Origin: Micromonospora solifontis
GTDB taxonomy: Bacteria > Actinomycetota > Actinomycetes > Mycobacteriales > Micromonosporaceae
DNA length: 64,000 nucleotides
Direction: 5' to 3'
Assembly: GCF_003725545.1 (NCBI RefSeq)
Contig: NZ_RJLN01000025.1
Location: 1-64,000 of the forward strand
This document shows positions 1 through 8,196 of the stretch, piece after piece. The notes under the pieces are model-generated. The model was not told the DNA's origin. It made no database searches and saw only the letters and a list, made by a program, of their open reading frames with translations. Positions within the stretch are counted from its first letter, which is position 1, and each line of letters opens with the position of its first letter. Both the position numbers and the translations under genes were made by a program.

Positions 1-2
1 CG

Positions 3-104
3 CCGGTGTCGGGCGAGAGCACCGCGCCGGGGTCGGCGGACCGGACCGCCCCGCCGCCCGGGTCGGGCGAGCGCCGCGAACCCGAGCCGCCACCCGGAAG
101 CTGA
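3..104 (+). CDS. C-terminal end of a gene that begins outside the window
   Basis: One frame is open from the window edge to a TGA and gives about 33 residues rich in Pro, Gly, Ser, Glu and Arg (PVSGESTAPGSADR at the start, EPEPPPGS at the end). This looks like a disordered C-terminal tail. Nothing in it identifies a family. The next gene starts about 70 bases later with its own ribosome binding site, so the two could be co-transcribed. It could also be a chance open frame in GC-rich DNA, so confidence is limited. Confidence 0.4.
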   Translation, partial: PVSGESTAPGSADRTAPPPGSGERREPEPPPGS

Positions 105-176
105 CTCCCGGATAAGAGCGACGCCGACGATCCCTCCGAGTAGGTTGCAAGCCGACGCCTACCGGAGGGATTCGTC

Positions 177-1058
177 GTGTCGTACCCCGTTCAGGCCGCG
201 CCCCGCCGTCCGGGGGCGGTGGTCTCGGCCGCGGTGGTGCTGCTGCTGATGGCGGCCGGCGCCGTCGTGTACGCGGTCGCCGGCCTGGCGGTGCTCGGCG
301 GCACGGTGAGCCGGTTCCGCGACGCGGCGAGCGCCGGCGGGGCCGGGCAGCGCGAGATCGACGAGGTGGTGTCGGTGCTGCGCGCCACCACGGCACTGTC
401 CGCCGTGGTCGGCGTGGTGACCGGCCTGGTACTGGTCGGACTCGCCCTCGGGCTGCTCTCCGGCCGCCCGGGCGCCCGGGCGGGCACCTGGGTGGTCGCC
501 GGCCTCGGCCTGTTCTGCGGCTGCTGCGGCCTGGCCGTGCTGGTCGGCCAGCGGTCGGCTCCGTTGCAGATCAGCGCCGACGGACGGGCCACCGCCGAGT
601 TGTTCGGCCGGCTCGGCGACGCGTACCCGGACTGGTGGATCCCGGTGAATGCCGTCGTGGCGGTGGCGCAGGTCCTCGGTTACCTGGTGGTCGCCGCGCT
701 GCTGCTCTCCCCGGCGGCCGGTGCCTTCCTCCGCCGCCACCCCGCTCCCGCCGGCCCGACCCCCGGCCACGGCCCGGCGTCCGCGCCGCCGGCTCCCGGT
801 TATGGCCCGCCGTCCGCCCCGCCGCCCGGTTACGGCCCGCCGTCCGCCCCGCCGCCCGGTTACGGTCCGCCGTCCGCGCCGCCCGCTCCCGGTTACGGTC
901 CGGCGTCCGCGCCGCCCGCTCACGGGCCGGCCGCGCCGGCATCCGGCCCGTGGTCGCCCTGGGCGCCTGCCGCGCCGACGACCCCGCCCGTGCCACCACC
1001 GACCGCGCCACCCACCCCGCCGTCCGGACCGACCCCGCCCCCCGAGGACCGCACGTGA
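177..1058 (+). CDS. Four-helix membrane protein with Pro/Gly/Tyr-rich tail
   Basis: Hypothetical protein of 293 residues. Four hydrophobic segments are visible at about residues 14-40, 73-95, 103-125 and 154-182, so it should lie in the cytoplasmic membrane. From about residue 190 to the end it is a low-complexity tail with repeated PGYGPPSAPP-like units, probably cytoplasmic and disordered. GTG is chosen as start because GGAGGG lies 7 bases upstream. Its TGA overlaps the GTG of the next gene (GTGA), so the two are probably translationally coupled. No family was recognised; such Pro/Gly-tailed four-helix proteins are common in actinobacteria. Confidence 0.8.
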   Translation: MSYPVQAAPRRPGAVVSAAVVLLLMAAGAVVYAVAGLAVLGGTVSRFRDAASAGGAGQREIDEVVSVLRATTALSAVVGVVTGLVLVGLALGLLSGRPGARAGTWVVAGLGLFCGCCGLAVLVGQRSAPLQISADGRATAELFGRLGDAYPDWWIPVNAVVAVAQVLGYLVVAALLLSPAAGAFLRRHPAPAGPTPGHGPASAPPAPGYGPPSAPPPGYGPPSAPPPGYGPPSAPPAPGYGPASAPPAHGPAAPASGPWSPWAPAAPTTPPVPPPTAPPTPPSGPTPPPEDRT

Positions 1059-1861
1059 CCGACGTATCCCCCGCCCCGCGTACCGCCCTGATCACCGGGG
1101 CCAGCCTGGGCATCGGTGAGGCGTTCGCCCGCCGGCTGGCCGCCGACGGGTGGGACCTGATCCTGGTGGCCCGGGACGCCGACCGGCTGGCCGCCCGCGC
1201 CGCCGAGCTGACCGGTCGATACGGCCACCAGGTCGAGACCATCTCCGCCGATCTGTCCACCGACGACGGTTGTGCCGCGGTGGAGCGCCGGCTCGTCGCG
1301 GGGCCCCCGGTCGAGCTGCTCGTGAACAACGCGGGGATCAGCCTCAACACCCCGTTCGTCCGCTCGGCCGTCGAGGACGAGGCCCGCCTGCTCCGGCTGA
1401 ACGTGCTCGCGGTGCTGCGGCTGACCCATGCGGCGCTTGGACCGATGATCGAACGGGGCAGCGGGGCAGTGATAAATGTCTCTTCGGTCGCGGGGTTCGG
1501 CGTGCCCATGCCGGGTTCGACGTACTCGGCCAGCAAGGCCTGGGTGACAAATTTCAGTGAGTCGATCGGCCTGTCGGTGGCTCCGCTGGGCGTACGGGTG
1601 ATGGCTCTCTGCCCCGGCTACACCCGGACCGGCTACCACGAGCGGGCCGGCATCGACATGTCCCGCACGCCGCGCCGGCTCTGGCTGCGGGCCGACGACG
1701 TGGTCGACGAAGCGCTCCGTGACCTGCGAAAAGGCAAGCTGGTGAGCGTGCCGGACTGGAAGTACAAGCTCGCCGCCGCGGGCCTGCGGCACGCCCCGCG
1801 CCGGTTGCTGCGGGCCGTCTCGCGGGACACCCGGGGACGGGTCACGCGGGACGGCGACTGA
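1055..1861 (+). CDS. SDR family NAD(P)-dependent oxidoreductase
   Basis: Classical short-chain dehydrogenase of 268 residues, the normal size. The nucleotide-binding motif TGASLGIG is near the N terminus, NNAGIS follows in the middle, and the catalytic pair is in YSASK, with a serine in the preceding INVSSVAGFG strand. The C-terminal part is of the DltE-like SDR subgroup that acts on hydrophobic or lipid substrates, but the substrate cannot be read from sequence. The GTG start overlaps the stop of the membrane protein upstream, so both are probably made from one mRNA. An earlier start in the same frame would overlap the membrane gene extensively and is unlikely. Confidence 0.85.
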   Translation: MTDVSPAPRTALITGASLGIGEAFARRLAADGWDLILVARDADRLAARAAELTGRYGHQVETISADLSTDDGCAAVERRLVAGPPVELLVNNAGISLNTPFVRSAVEDEARLLRLNVLAVLRLTHAALGPMIERGSGAVINVSSVAGFGVPMPGSTYSASKAWVTNFSESIGLSVAPLGVRVMALCPGYTRTGYHERAGIDMSRTPRRLWLRADDVVDEALRDLRKGKLVSVPDWKYKLAAAGLRHAPRRLLRAVSRDTRGRVTRDGD

Positions 1862-2013
1862 CCGGAAGCGCACCGGACGGACGTCCCGCGGGTGGGATCG
1901 GCGGCCGTCGGGGTCGGAGTGCGGTCGCACAGCGTAGTCGAACATCGCCACCCGTCGGTCGCCCGCAGGGTTGACCCAGGTGGACCCGACAGACGGCTCC
2001 CAGACTTGCGCAG

Positions 2014-2019
2014 TACCCT
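2014..2019 (+). promoter_or_regulatory. Putative -10 box for leaderless pyrE
   Basis: TACCCT fits the actinobacterial TANNNT pattern and is followed by eight bases and then ATG. No Shine-Dalgarno sequence is present before that ATG. This is what a leaderless promoter looks like, with transcription starting at or next to the A of the start codon. No good -35 box was seen. Confidence 0.45.
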
Positions 2020-2027
2020 CTATCGCC

Positions 2028-2567
2028 ATGGGGCACCGCGACGACCTGCGTAAATTCATCACTGAGCTGGCTGTGGTCCACGGCCGCGTGGTGCTCTCGT
2101 CCGGCCGTGAGGCGGACTGGTACGTCGATCTGCGTCGCGTCACGCTCCATCACCGGGCGGCACCGTTGGTCGGCCGGGTGATGTGCGACCTCACGGCCGA
2201 CTGGGAGTACGACGCCGTCGGCGGTCTGACCCTCGGGGCCGATCCGGTCGCCGCCGCGATGCTGCACGCGTCGGCCGAGACCGACCGGGCGCTCGACGCG
2301 TTCGTGGTCCGCAAGGCGGGCAAGGCGCACGGACTCCAGCGGCGGATCGAGGGCCCGGACGTCGCCGGTCGGCGGGTGCTCGCGGTCGAGGATACGTCCA
2401 CGACCGGCGGCAGTGTGTTGACCGCCGTCGAGGCGTTGCGTGAGGCCGGAGCCGAGGTGGTCGGTGTTGCGGTTATTGTTGATCGAGGCGCCGGCGACGC
2501 GGTGCGAGCCGCCGGATTGCCGTATCGGGCGGCCTATACGTTGGCTGACCTCGGCCTTGTGTCGTAA
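2028..2567 (+). CDS. pyrE: Orotate phosphoribosyltransferase
   Basis: Converts orotate and PRPP to orotidine 5'-phosphate in pyrimidine synthesis, in the cytoplasm. The protein has 179 residues, the usual length. The type I phosphoribosyltransferase PRPP loop is seen as VEDTSTTGGS in the C-terminal half, and the N-terminal region VVHGRVVLSSGREADWYVDLR is typical of bacterial PyrE. ATG was chosen because homologous sequence begins there and a TANNNT box sits just upstream, suggesting a leaderless message; a start 57 bases earlier would add unrelated residues. It stands alone here, not with other pyr genes. Confidence 0.93.
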   Translation: MGHRDDLRKFITELAVVHGRVVLSSGREADWYVDLRRVTLHHRAAPLVGRVMCDLTADWEYDAVGGLTLGADPVAAAMLHASAETDRALDAFVVRKAGKAHGLQRRIEGPDVAGRRVLAVEDTSTTGGSVLTAVEALREAGAEVVGVAVIVDRGAGDAVRAAGLPYRAAYTLADLGLVS

Positions 2568-2633
2568 AAGTTTGCCGATTCGGATCTGCTGATATGCAGG
2601 CGGATCGATGCTGCTGGTGGAAGGATGGAATAC

Positions 2634-3002
2634 GTGGGAACTGCGTTGGCTGAAATGACCATGCCTCAGATCTCGCCGCTTGCCGGCGAGCCGATCGAAC
2701 GTGCCGATGCCGAGCGTCTCGCCGGGGTCCTCAAGGCCCTCGCCGACCCCGCCCGGCTGCGGCTGCTCAGCCTGATCCAGTCGGCGCCCGAGGGCGAAGC
2801 GTGCGTGTGTGACCTCACCGCGCCGCTCGGCCTCTCGCAGCCGACGGTCAGCCACCACCTGCGCATCCTCACCGAGGCCGGCTTGCTGGAGCGGGAGAAG
2901 CGTGGTGTCTGGGCGTACTACCGGCTGGTGCCGACCGCGATCGCCACGATCGCGGATCTGCTCACCCCGCCGCGCAAGCGGGCCACCAAGAAGGCCCGCT
3001 GA
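2634..3002 (+). CDS. ArsR/SmtB-family metalloregulator
   Basis: Winged-helix repressor of 122 residues. The helix ACVCDLTAPLG carries the vicinal cysteines of the ELCVCDL motif that binds As(III)/Sb(III) in classical ArsR proteins; the recognition helix follows in SQPTVSHHLRIL. It should be a dimer that leaves its operator when metalloid is bound. GTG is preferred because AAGGA lies 8 bases before it; an ATG nine bases earlier has its purine run directly abutting it. No arsenic pump, reductase or Acr3 gene is adjacent, so its targets must be elsewhere or it controls itself. CTGC-TGATAT-GCAG upstream is a possible operator. Confidence 0.85.
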   Translation: MGTALAEMTMPQISPLAGEPIERADAERLAGVLKALADPARLRLLSLIQSAPEGEACVCDLTAPLGLSQPTVSHHLRILTEAGLLEREKRGVWAYYRLVPTAIATIADLLTPPRKRATKKAR

Positions 3003-3138
3003 AACCGAAGGTGCCCGACCGACGGCCGCCCGCCGAACCCGGACGGCCGTAGACCGCCTCGACCGAGGGCGGTGCCGGGTGGCGTACCAGGGGTGGCGCC
3101 ACACCGGACGGTGACGGCTGCTCGTCACACAGGTCGAC

Positions 3139-3170
3139 GATGGCCGGCCCTCGAGAGGGGACCGGCCATC
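3139..3170. terminator. Bidirectional terminator hairpin
   Basis: GATGGCCGG and CCGGCCATC pair around inner CCCTC/GAGGGG arms with a very small loop. It lies between the convergent ArsR gene and the DedA gene and can serve both. Confidence 0.65.
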
Positions 3171-3183
3171 GGCGTACCCGGGA

Positions 3184-3996
3184 TCAGCGGCGGTGCTGCC
3201 CGCCCTGCCCGTGCCGGTGGTCGTCGCCCTCGATCGCGTCCCGCACCGCCTCGACCGCGCCGGCCGCGCTGGCCGCCGCGATCACCGCGGCCGCCTCGCC
3301 GCGCTTGCGCGCCCGCCGGTCGCGGAGGAACTCGAAGAAGATCGGCAGCACCGAGATCAGGATGATCACCGCGACCACCGGCAGGATGTACCGGTCGATC
3401 TTGTCGCCGATGGCGTTGTAGATCTGGTCGGCCAGCAGGTAGCCGATCAGCAGGATGCCGTCCACCCAGAGGACCGCCCCGACCACGTTCCAGATGAAGA
3501 ACTGCCGGGCGGGCATGCCGAGCACCCCGGCCACCGGGTTGAGGAAGGTCCGCACGATCGGGATGAACCGGGCCAGCACGACGGCCTTGGCCGGGCCGAA
3601 CTTCTGGAAGTAGTACTCGGCCTTCTCCACGTACTCCCGCTTGAACAGGCGGGAGTTGGGCTTGTCGAACATCCGCCGGCCGTACCGGGCGCCGAGCCAG
3701 TGACCGAGTTGCGCCCCGGCGATCGCGCAGATCGGGCCGCCGATCAGCAGCCCGGCCAGGGACAGCCGGGTCCCGGCCCCGAAGATCGCGTCGGCCACCG
3801 GGGAAGCGGCCACCCCGGCCAGGAAGAGCAGCGAGTCGCCCGGGAAGAAGAAGCCGACCAGCAGGCCGGTCTCGGCGAAGAGGATCACCCAGACGCCGAT
3901 CATCCCGAAGGTGTGGATCAGATCCTTCGGGTCGAGCGGGTTCAGAGCGACGCTCTCGGAGATCATCCGGGTCTTCTCAGCTGTGTCCACGGCCAC
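3184..3996 (-). CDS. DedA family membrane protein
   Basis: DedA/SNARE-associated (VTT) family integral membrane protein of 270 residues, a family of polyprenyl-phosphate or phospholipid transporters and scramblases. The signature is visible: ETGLLVGFFFPGDSLL in the first re-entrant region and GPAKAVVLARFIPIVRTF followed by NPVAGVLGM in the second, with further helices near the C terminus and a charged His/Gly-rich cytoplasmic tail. GTG at the upstream end is taken as start, but a second GTG six bases later has a TACCCT box placed as for a leaderless message and may be the true start. A second DedA protein lies 33 kb away. Confidence 0.9.
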   Translation of the reverse strand: MAVDTAEKTRMISESVALNPLDPKDLIHTFGMIGVWVILFAETGLLVGFFFPGDSLLFLAGVAASPVADAIFGAGTRLSLAGLLIGGPICAIAGAQLGHWLGARYGRRMFDKPNSRLFKREYVEKAEYYFQKFGPAKAVVLARFIPIVRTFLNPVAGVLGMPARQFFIWNVVGAVLWVDGILLIGYLLADQIYNAIGDKIDRYILPVVAVIILISVLPIFFEFLRDRRARKRGEAAAVIAAASAAGAVEAVRDAIEGDDHRHGQGGQHRR

Positions 3997-4068
3997 AAAG
4001 GGTACCCGGGCCTGTTCCGGCGGCGCGCCGGACCGCCCCCCGGACCGGCGCCGGAAGCCGCACTTTCC

Positions 4069-4110
4069 CGGAAAGAGTGGCCATTCGACGTCGAATGACC
4101 ACTCTTTCCG
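4069..4110. repeat. 42-bp near-perfect palindrome
   Basis: Two 21-base arms meet without a loop around TTCGAC/GTCGAA; only one arm position is mismatched and it can form a G-U pair in RNA. The outer arms read CGGAAAGAGTGG and CCACTCTTTCCG. It lies 34 bases past the stop of the Pnkp/Hen1 operon, so it may end that transcript, but a perfect palindrome of this size could also extrude as a cruciform. Confidence 0.85.
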
Positions 4111-4144
4111 TGAATCAGGGCGCTCGGGGCCGCCGGGCGGGGGG

Positions 4145-6661
4145 TCAGAGGCGCGGGTCTACCGGTTCGGACTCGCAGGCGAGGATGGCGAAGACCAGCT
4201 CGTGGCGGCGCCAGAGCGGGGCGTCCTCGGCGAGCGCGTCCAGGGCGGCCAGGCCGAGGGCGTGCTCGTGCAGCGCCAGCCCGCGCTTGCGGCCCAGCGA
4301 GCGGTTGCGCAGCGCGGGGAGCCGGCCCGGCTCGGTGTACCCGGGGCCGTAGATGATCCGCAGGTACTCCCGGCCCCGGCACTTGATCCCCGGCTGGAGC
4401 AGCGACCCCTTCGGTGACCGCGCGGCCAGGCCGGCGTACGGCTTCACCACCATGCCCTCGCCGCCGGACCCGGTCAGCGCCAGCCACCAGTCGGTCGCCG
4501 CCGACACCGCCGCCGCTTCGGTCAGGTCCACCACCAGCCGCCGGGTCGGAGTGAAGAACTCCGGGTCGGCCGCGCAGAGCCGGTCGGCCAGGGTCAGGTG
4601 CCACCCGTGGTCGCGGTCTGCGTAACTCGCCCCGGCCCCGGCCAGCACCGCGAACGGCGCCAGGGTCACCCCGCGCAGCCCGTCGGTCGGCCCGACGTAC
4701 GCCCGGTACGCCGCCGAGTACGCCTCGACCTCGGCCCCCCGGTCGGCCATCCGGCCGCGCAGCTCAGCCACCGGCAGGCCCCGCCCGGCGGCGGCGTCCA
4801 GCGCGGCGAGCACCGCCGGCACGGCGGCCCGGCCGGCCGCGCCGACCCCGGCGTACTGCTCCCGGATCAGGCTGCCCGCCTTCGCCGACCAAGGCAGCAG
4901 CTCGCAGTCGAGCAGCAGCCAGTCGGTGCCCAGCTCGGCCCAGAGGCCGGCGGCGGTGACCGCCGACCGGACCCGGGCCAGCAGCTCGTCGTCGAGCGGC
5001 GGCCCGAAGAACGGCCGGCCGGTACGGGTGTGCACCGCCCCGCCGCCGAACCGCCCCGGCTCCCGTTCCACCAGCACCACGGCCCGGGAGCCCATGTGCT
5101 TCTCCTCGCAGACCACCCGCTCGACGCCCGCCGCCCGGTAGTCGGCGAACGCCTGCTCCGGGTGCTCCAGGAACCCGTCGAGGGGCGACGTCGAGCACGG
5201 CGCCATGGTCGGCGGCAGCCAGACCAGCCGACCCGGGTCGAGCGCGTACCGGCTCATCACCTCGAGCGCGGCGGCGGCGTTCTCCGCCGGCACGGTCAGC
5301 GACCCGTACGCGTGGGTGAGGTGCCGACGCCCGGTGACGTCGGCCAGGTCCAGCACCGAGTCCGGGCGGGCGGGCGTGGCGGGGACCAGCGGCCGGGCCG
5401 GGGCGTACCACTCCTTGACCGCCGGGACGGAGACCAGCTCCTTCTCCGGGTAGCGCAGCGCGGTCAGCTTGCCGCCGAAGACGCAGCCGGTGTCGACGCA
5501 GATGGTGTTGTTCACCCACTCCGGCTCCGGCGTCGGGGTGTGCCCGTACACGACCGTGGCGGAACCCCGGTAGTCGCGCGCCCACGGGTAGCGGACCGGC
5601 AGGCCGTACTCGTCGGTCTCGCCGGTGGTCTCCCCGTAGAGCGCGAAGGACCGCACCCGGCCCGACGCCCGGCCGTGGTAGGCCTCCTTCAGCCCGGCGT
5701 GCGCCACCACCAGCCGGCCGCCGTCCAGCACGTAGTGGCTGACCAGGCCGTCGATGAAGGTCGCCGCCTCGGCCACGAAGCTCTCCGGCTCCGCCGCCAG
5801 CTGCGCCATCGTCTCGGCCAGGCCGTGGGTGAGCCGCACGTCCCGGCCGCGCAGCTTGCGCAGCAGCTTCTGCTCGTGGTTGCCCGGCACGCAGACCGCG
5901 TGGCCGGCCGCCACCATGCCCATCACCAGGCGGAGCACCCCGGGCGAGTCCGGGCCGCGGTCCACCAGGTCACCCACGAAGACGGCGGTACGCCCGGCCG
6001 GCGGCACCGCGTCCACCGGGCGGCCCGCGTCGTCGCGGTGCACGGCGTAGCCCAGCCGGACCAGCAGCGCCTCCAGTTCCTCGCGGCAGCCGTGCACGTC
6101 CCCGACGATGTCGAACGGCCCGGTCAGCTCGCGCCGGTCGTTGAACAGCTTCTCGTAGCGGATCTCCGCCGCGTCGATCTCCTCGGTCCCGCGCAGCACG
6201 TGCACCTTGCGGAACCCCTCCCGGGCCAGCCGCCCGTACGACTGACGCAGGTCCCGCTGCATCCGGGCGAGCACCTGCCGGCCGTGGGTCCGGTCGGCCC
6301 GGGCCTGCGTACGCTCCCAGGCCAGCGCCTCCGGCACGTCCAGCACGATCGCCACCGGCAGCACGTCGTGCTCGCGGGCCACCTTCACCAGGGCGGCCCG
6401 GGCGTGCGGCTGGAGATTGGTCGCGTCGACCACGGTCAGGTGCCCCCGGCGCAGCCGGATCCCGGCGACGTGGTGCAGGGCGTCGAACGCGTCGCCGGAG
6501 GCCGCCTGGTCGTTCTCGTCGTCGGCCACCATGCCCCGGAAGGCGTCCGAGGAGAGCACCTGGCTGGGCCGGAAGTGCCGGCGGGCGAAGGTGGACTTGC
6601 CGGAGCCGGAGACACCGACCAGCGCCACCAGGGCGAGCTCGGGAATGTCCAGGGTGGTCAT
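4145..6661 (-). CDS. pnkp: Bacterial polynucleotide kinase-phosphatase-adenylyltransferase (Pnkp)
   Basis: RNA end-healing and ligation enzyme of 838 residues. Three domains are visible. The 5' kinase (about 1-170) has the P-loop GVSGSGKST at 16-24. The calcineurin-type phosphatase (about 180-420) has GDVHGC at 187-192, GDLVDRG at 230-236 and GNHEQ at 260-264. The ligase-like adenylyltransferase (about 470-838) has its nucleotidyl lysine in EEKHMGSR (Lys521) and the late motif EGMVVKPYAGL. With Hen1 it repairs ribotoxin-cleaved RNA: healing, 3' ribose methylation, then sealing. ATG was chosen because it overlaps the Hen1 stop (ATGA); upstream residues in this frame are low-complexity read-through of Hen1. 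Confidence 0.95.
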   Translation of the reverse strand: MTTLDIPELALVALVGVSGSGKSTFARRHFRPSQVLSSDAFRGMVADDENDQAASGDAFDALHHVAGIRLRRGHLTVVDATNLQPHARAALVKVAREHDVLPVAIVLDVPEALAWERTQARADRTHGRQVLARMQRDLRQSYGRLAREGFRKVHVLRGTEEIDAAEIRYEKLFNDRRELTGPFDIVGDVHGCREELEALLVRLGYAVHRDDAGRPVDAVPPAGRTAVFVGDLVDRGPDSPGVLRLVMGMVAAGHAVCVPGNHEQKLLRKLRGRDVRLTHGLAETMAQLAAEPESFVAEAATFIDGLVSHYVLDGGRLVVAHAGLKEAYHGRASGRVRSFALYGETTGETDEYGLPVRYPWARDYRGSATVVYGHTPTPEPEWVNNTICVDTGCVFGGKLTALRYPEKELVSVPAVKEWYAPARPLVPATPARPDSVLDLADVTGRRHLTHAYGSLTVPAENAAAALEVMSRYALDPGRLVWLPPTMAPCSTSPLDGFLEHPEQAFADYRAAGVERVVCEEKHMGSRAVVLVEREPGRFGGGAVHTRTGRPFFGPPLDDELLARVRSAVTAAGLWAELGTDWLLLDCELLPWSAKAGSLIREQYAGVGAAGRAAVPAVLAALDAAAGRGLPVAELRGRMADRGAEVEAYSAAYRAYVGPTDGLRGVTLAPFAVLAGAGASYADRDHGWHLTLADRLCAADPEFFTPTRRLVVDLTEAAAVSAATDWWLALTGSGGEGMVVKPYAGLAARSPKGSLLQPGIKCRGREYLRIIYGPGYTEPGRLPALRNRSLGRKRGLALHEHALGLAALDALAEDAPLWRRHELVFAILACESEPVDPRL

Positions 6662-8085
6662 GCGCTCATCTCCTCCTTCCGGCTCAGCACCGCGATCTGC
6701 GTCGGGCTTCCCACCTCGGGGTCCTCGTCCCCGACGCCGCCGATGGTGGCGGTGTAGCCGTGGCTGGTCGCCACCCGCTCGACCCAGGCGGCGAACTCGG
6801 CCCGGGTCCATTCGAACCGGTGGTCGGCGTGCCGGAACCGGCCCGCGCCCAGCCCTTCGTAGCGCACGTTGTACTCGACGTTCGGGGTGGTCACCACGAC
6901 CGTGCCGGGCCGGGCGTGCCCGAACACGGCGTCCTCCAGCGCCGGCAGCCGGGGCGGATCGAGGTGCTCGACCACCTCCATCAGCACCGCCGCGTCGTAG
7001 CCGCGCAGCCGGTCGTCCCGGTAAGTGAGCGCCGACTGCCGCAGCGTGATCCGGTCCCGCTGCCGCTCCGGCAGCCGGTCCAGCCGCAGCCGCCGGGCGG
7101 CCAGGGTGAGCGCCTGGCTGGACACGTCGGTGCCGACGACCTCGGTGAACCGCCGGTCGGCGACCAGCGCGGTGAGCAGGGCACCGCCCCCGCAGCCCAG
7201 GTCGAGGACCCGGGACGCGCCGCTGTCCCGCAGCGCGGCCAGCACCGCCTCCCGGCGGCGTACCGCGAGGGACGCCCGAGGAGCCTCCGTGGCCGGCTCG
7301 CTCTCGACGCTGTCGTCGGCGGGCGGCTCGTCGGACAGCCGCAGCTCGGCCAGGCGGGCCAGCGCCGCGCCGGCCAGGGCCCGGCGGTGCGCCAGGTAGC
7401 GCCGGGTGATCAGGCTCCGCTCCGGGTGGTCGGCCAGCCAGCCGGCGCCGGCCCGGAGCAGCTTGTCCACCTCGTCCGGCGCCACCCAGTAGTGCTTGGC
7501 GTCGTCCAGCACCGGCAGCAGCACGTACAGGTGGTTGAGCGCGTCGGCGAGCCGCAGCGTGCCGGTCAGCGTGAGGTCGACGTACCGGCTGTCACCCCAC
7601 TCCGGGTACGCCTCATCGAGCGGGATCGGGGTGGCCGCCACCGTCCAGCCCAGCGGGGCGAACACCCGTACGGCCAGCTCGGCGCCGCCCCGGCAGCGCA
7701 GCACCGGCACCCGTACCGCCAGCGGGATGGCGGCGGTGGCCAGCTCCGGCCGGTCCCGGGACTCGCCGCGCAGGGCCGACCGGAACACCTTGGCCAGCGC
7801 CGACGAGAGCAGGCTGGAGGCCGCGTACGGCCGGTCGTTGACGTACTGGCCGAGGGTGAAGCTCTCCGGGGTGGTCGCCTGCTTGCGGCCCCGGCCGCCG
7901 CCCAGCCGCAGCGGGTCGACCTCGACCAGCAGCGCCGCCGTGCACCGCTGCTCGTCCGCCTCCGGGTAGAACACGTGCGCGGTGCCGGCGGGCAGGTCGA
8001 AGCTCTGCACGCGGTCCGGGTGCTTGACGAGGAGGTGGCCGAGGTCGGTCGCCGGGCGGTGGGTCGTGGTCAGGGTCAGCAGCAC
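6658..8085 (-). CDS. hen1: 3' terminal RNA ribose 2'-O-methyltransferase Hen1
   Basis: Methylates the 2'-OH of the 3' end of broken RNA before Pnkp seals it, blocking a second cut at the same site. The protein has 475 residues. The N-terminal half starts MLLTLTTTHRPATDLGHLLVKHP, split here as MLLTLTTT and DLGHLLVKHP, which is characteristic of bacterial Hen1 and activates Pnkp ligation. The C-terminal half is the methyltransferase: SAM motif VLDLGCGGGALL, then the Mg/Mn site in LMEVVEHLD and the FRHADHRFEW segment. It is first in the operon and overlaps pnkp by four bases. Acting together the two form the known Pnkp-Hen1 heterotetramer. Confidence 0.95.
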   Translation of the reverse strand: MLLTLTTTHRPATDLGHLLVKHPDRVQSFDLPAGTAHVFYPEADEQRCTAALLVEVDPLRLGGGRGRKQATTPESFTLGQYVNDRPYAASSLLSSALAKVFRSALRGESRDRPELATAAIPLAVRVPVLRCRGGAELAVRVFAPLGWTVAATPIPLDEAYPEWGDSRYVDLTLTGTLRLADALNHLYVLLPVLDDAKHYWVAPDEVDKLLRAGAGWLADHPERSLITRRYLAHRRALAGAALARLAELRLSDEPPADDSVESEPATEAPRASLAVRRREAVLAALRDSGASRVLDLGCGGGALLTALVADRRFTEVVGTDVSSQALTLAARRLRLDRLPERQRDRITLRQSALTYRDDRLRGYDAAVLMEVVEHLDPPRLPALEDAVFGHARPGTVVVTTPNVEYNVRYEGLGAGRFRHADHRFEWTRAEFAAWVERVATSHGYTATIGGVGDEDPEVGSPTQIAVLSRKEEMSA

Positions 8086-8145
8086 CGGTCGATGGTGTCA
8101 GTCCCGTCGATCCCGCGTCGTCCCGTTTTCCGTCCCGGTACGAAC

Positions 8146-8183
8146 GGCGACGCCCCGCCGACCGCAGTCGACGGGGCGCCGCT
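8146..8183 (-). terminator. Hairpin after LPXTG gene 1
   Basis: GGCGACGCCCCG can pair with CGGGGCGCCGCT with a 14-base loop. It lies just past the stop of the surface protein gene on the minus strand. The second surface-protein gene has an equivalent hairpin with the same spacing from its stop. Confidence 0.55.
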
Positions 8184-8196
8184 GGTGCCGTACGGG

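Noticed and set aside
4598..6757. Long open frames on the plus strand opposite pnkp and hen1
   Set aside because: They mirror the real genes, have Arg/Pro/Gly/His-biased composition and no recognisable motif. GC-rich DNA commonly leaves such antisense frames open.
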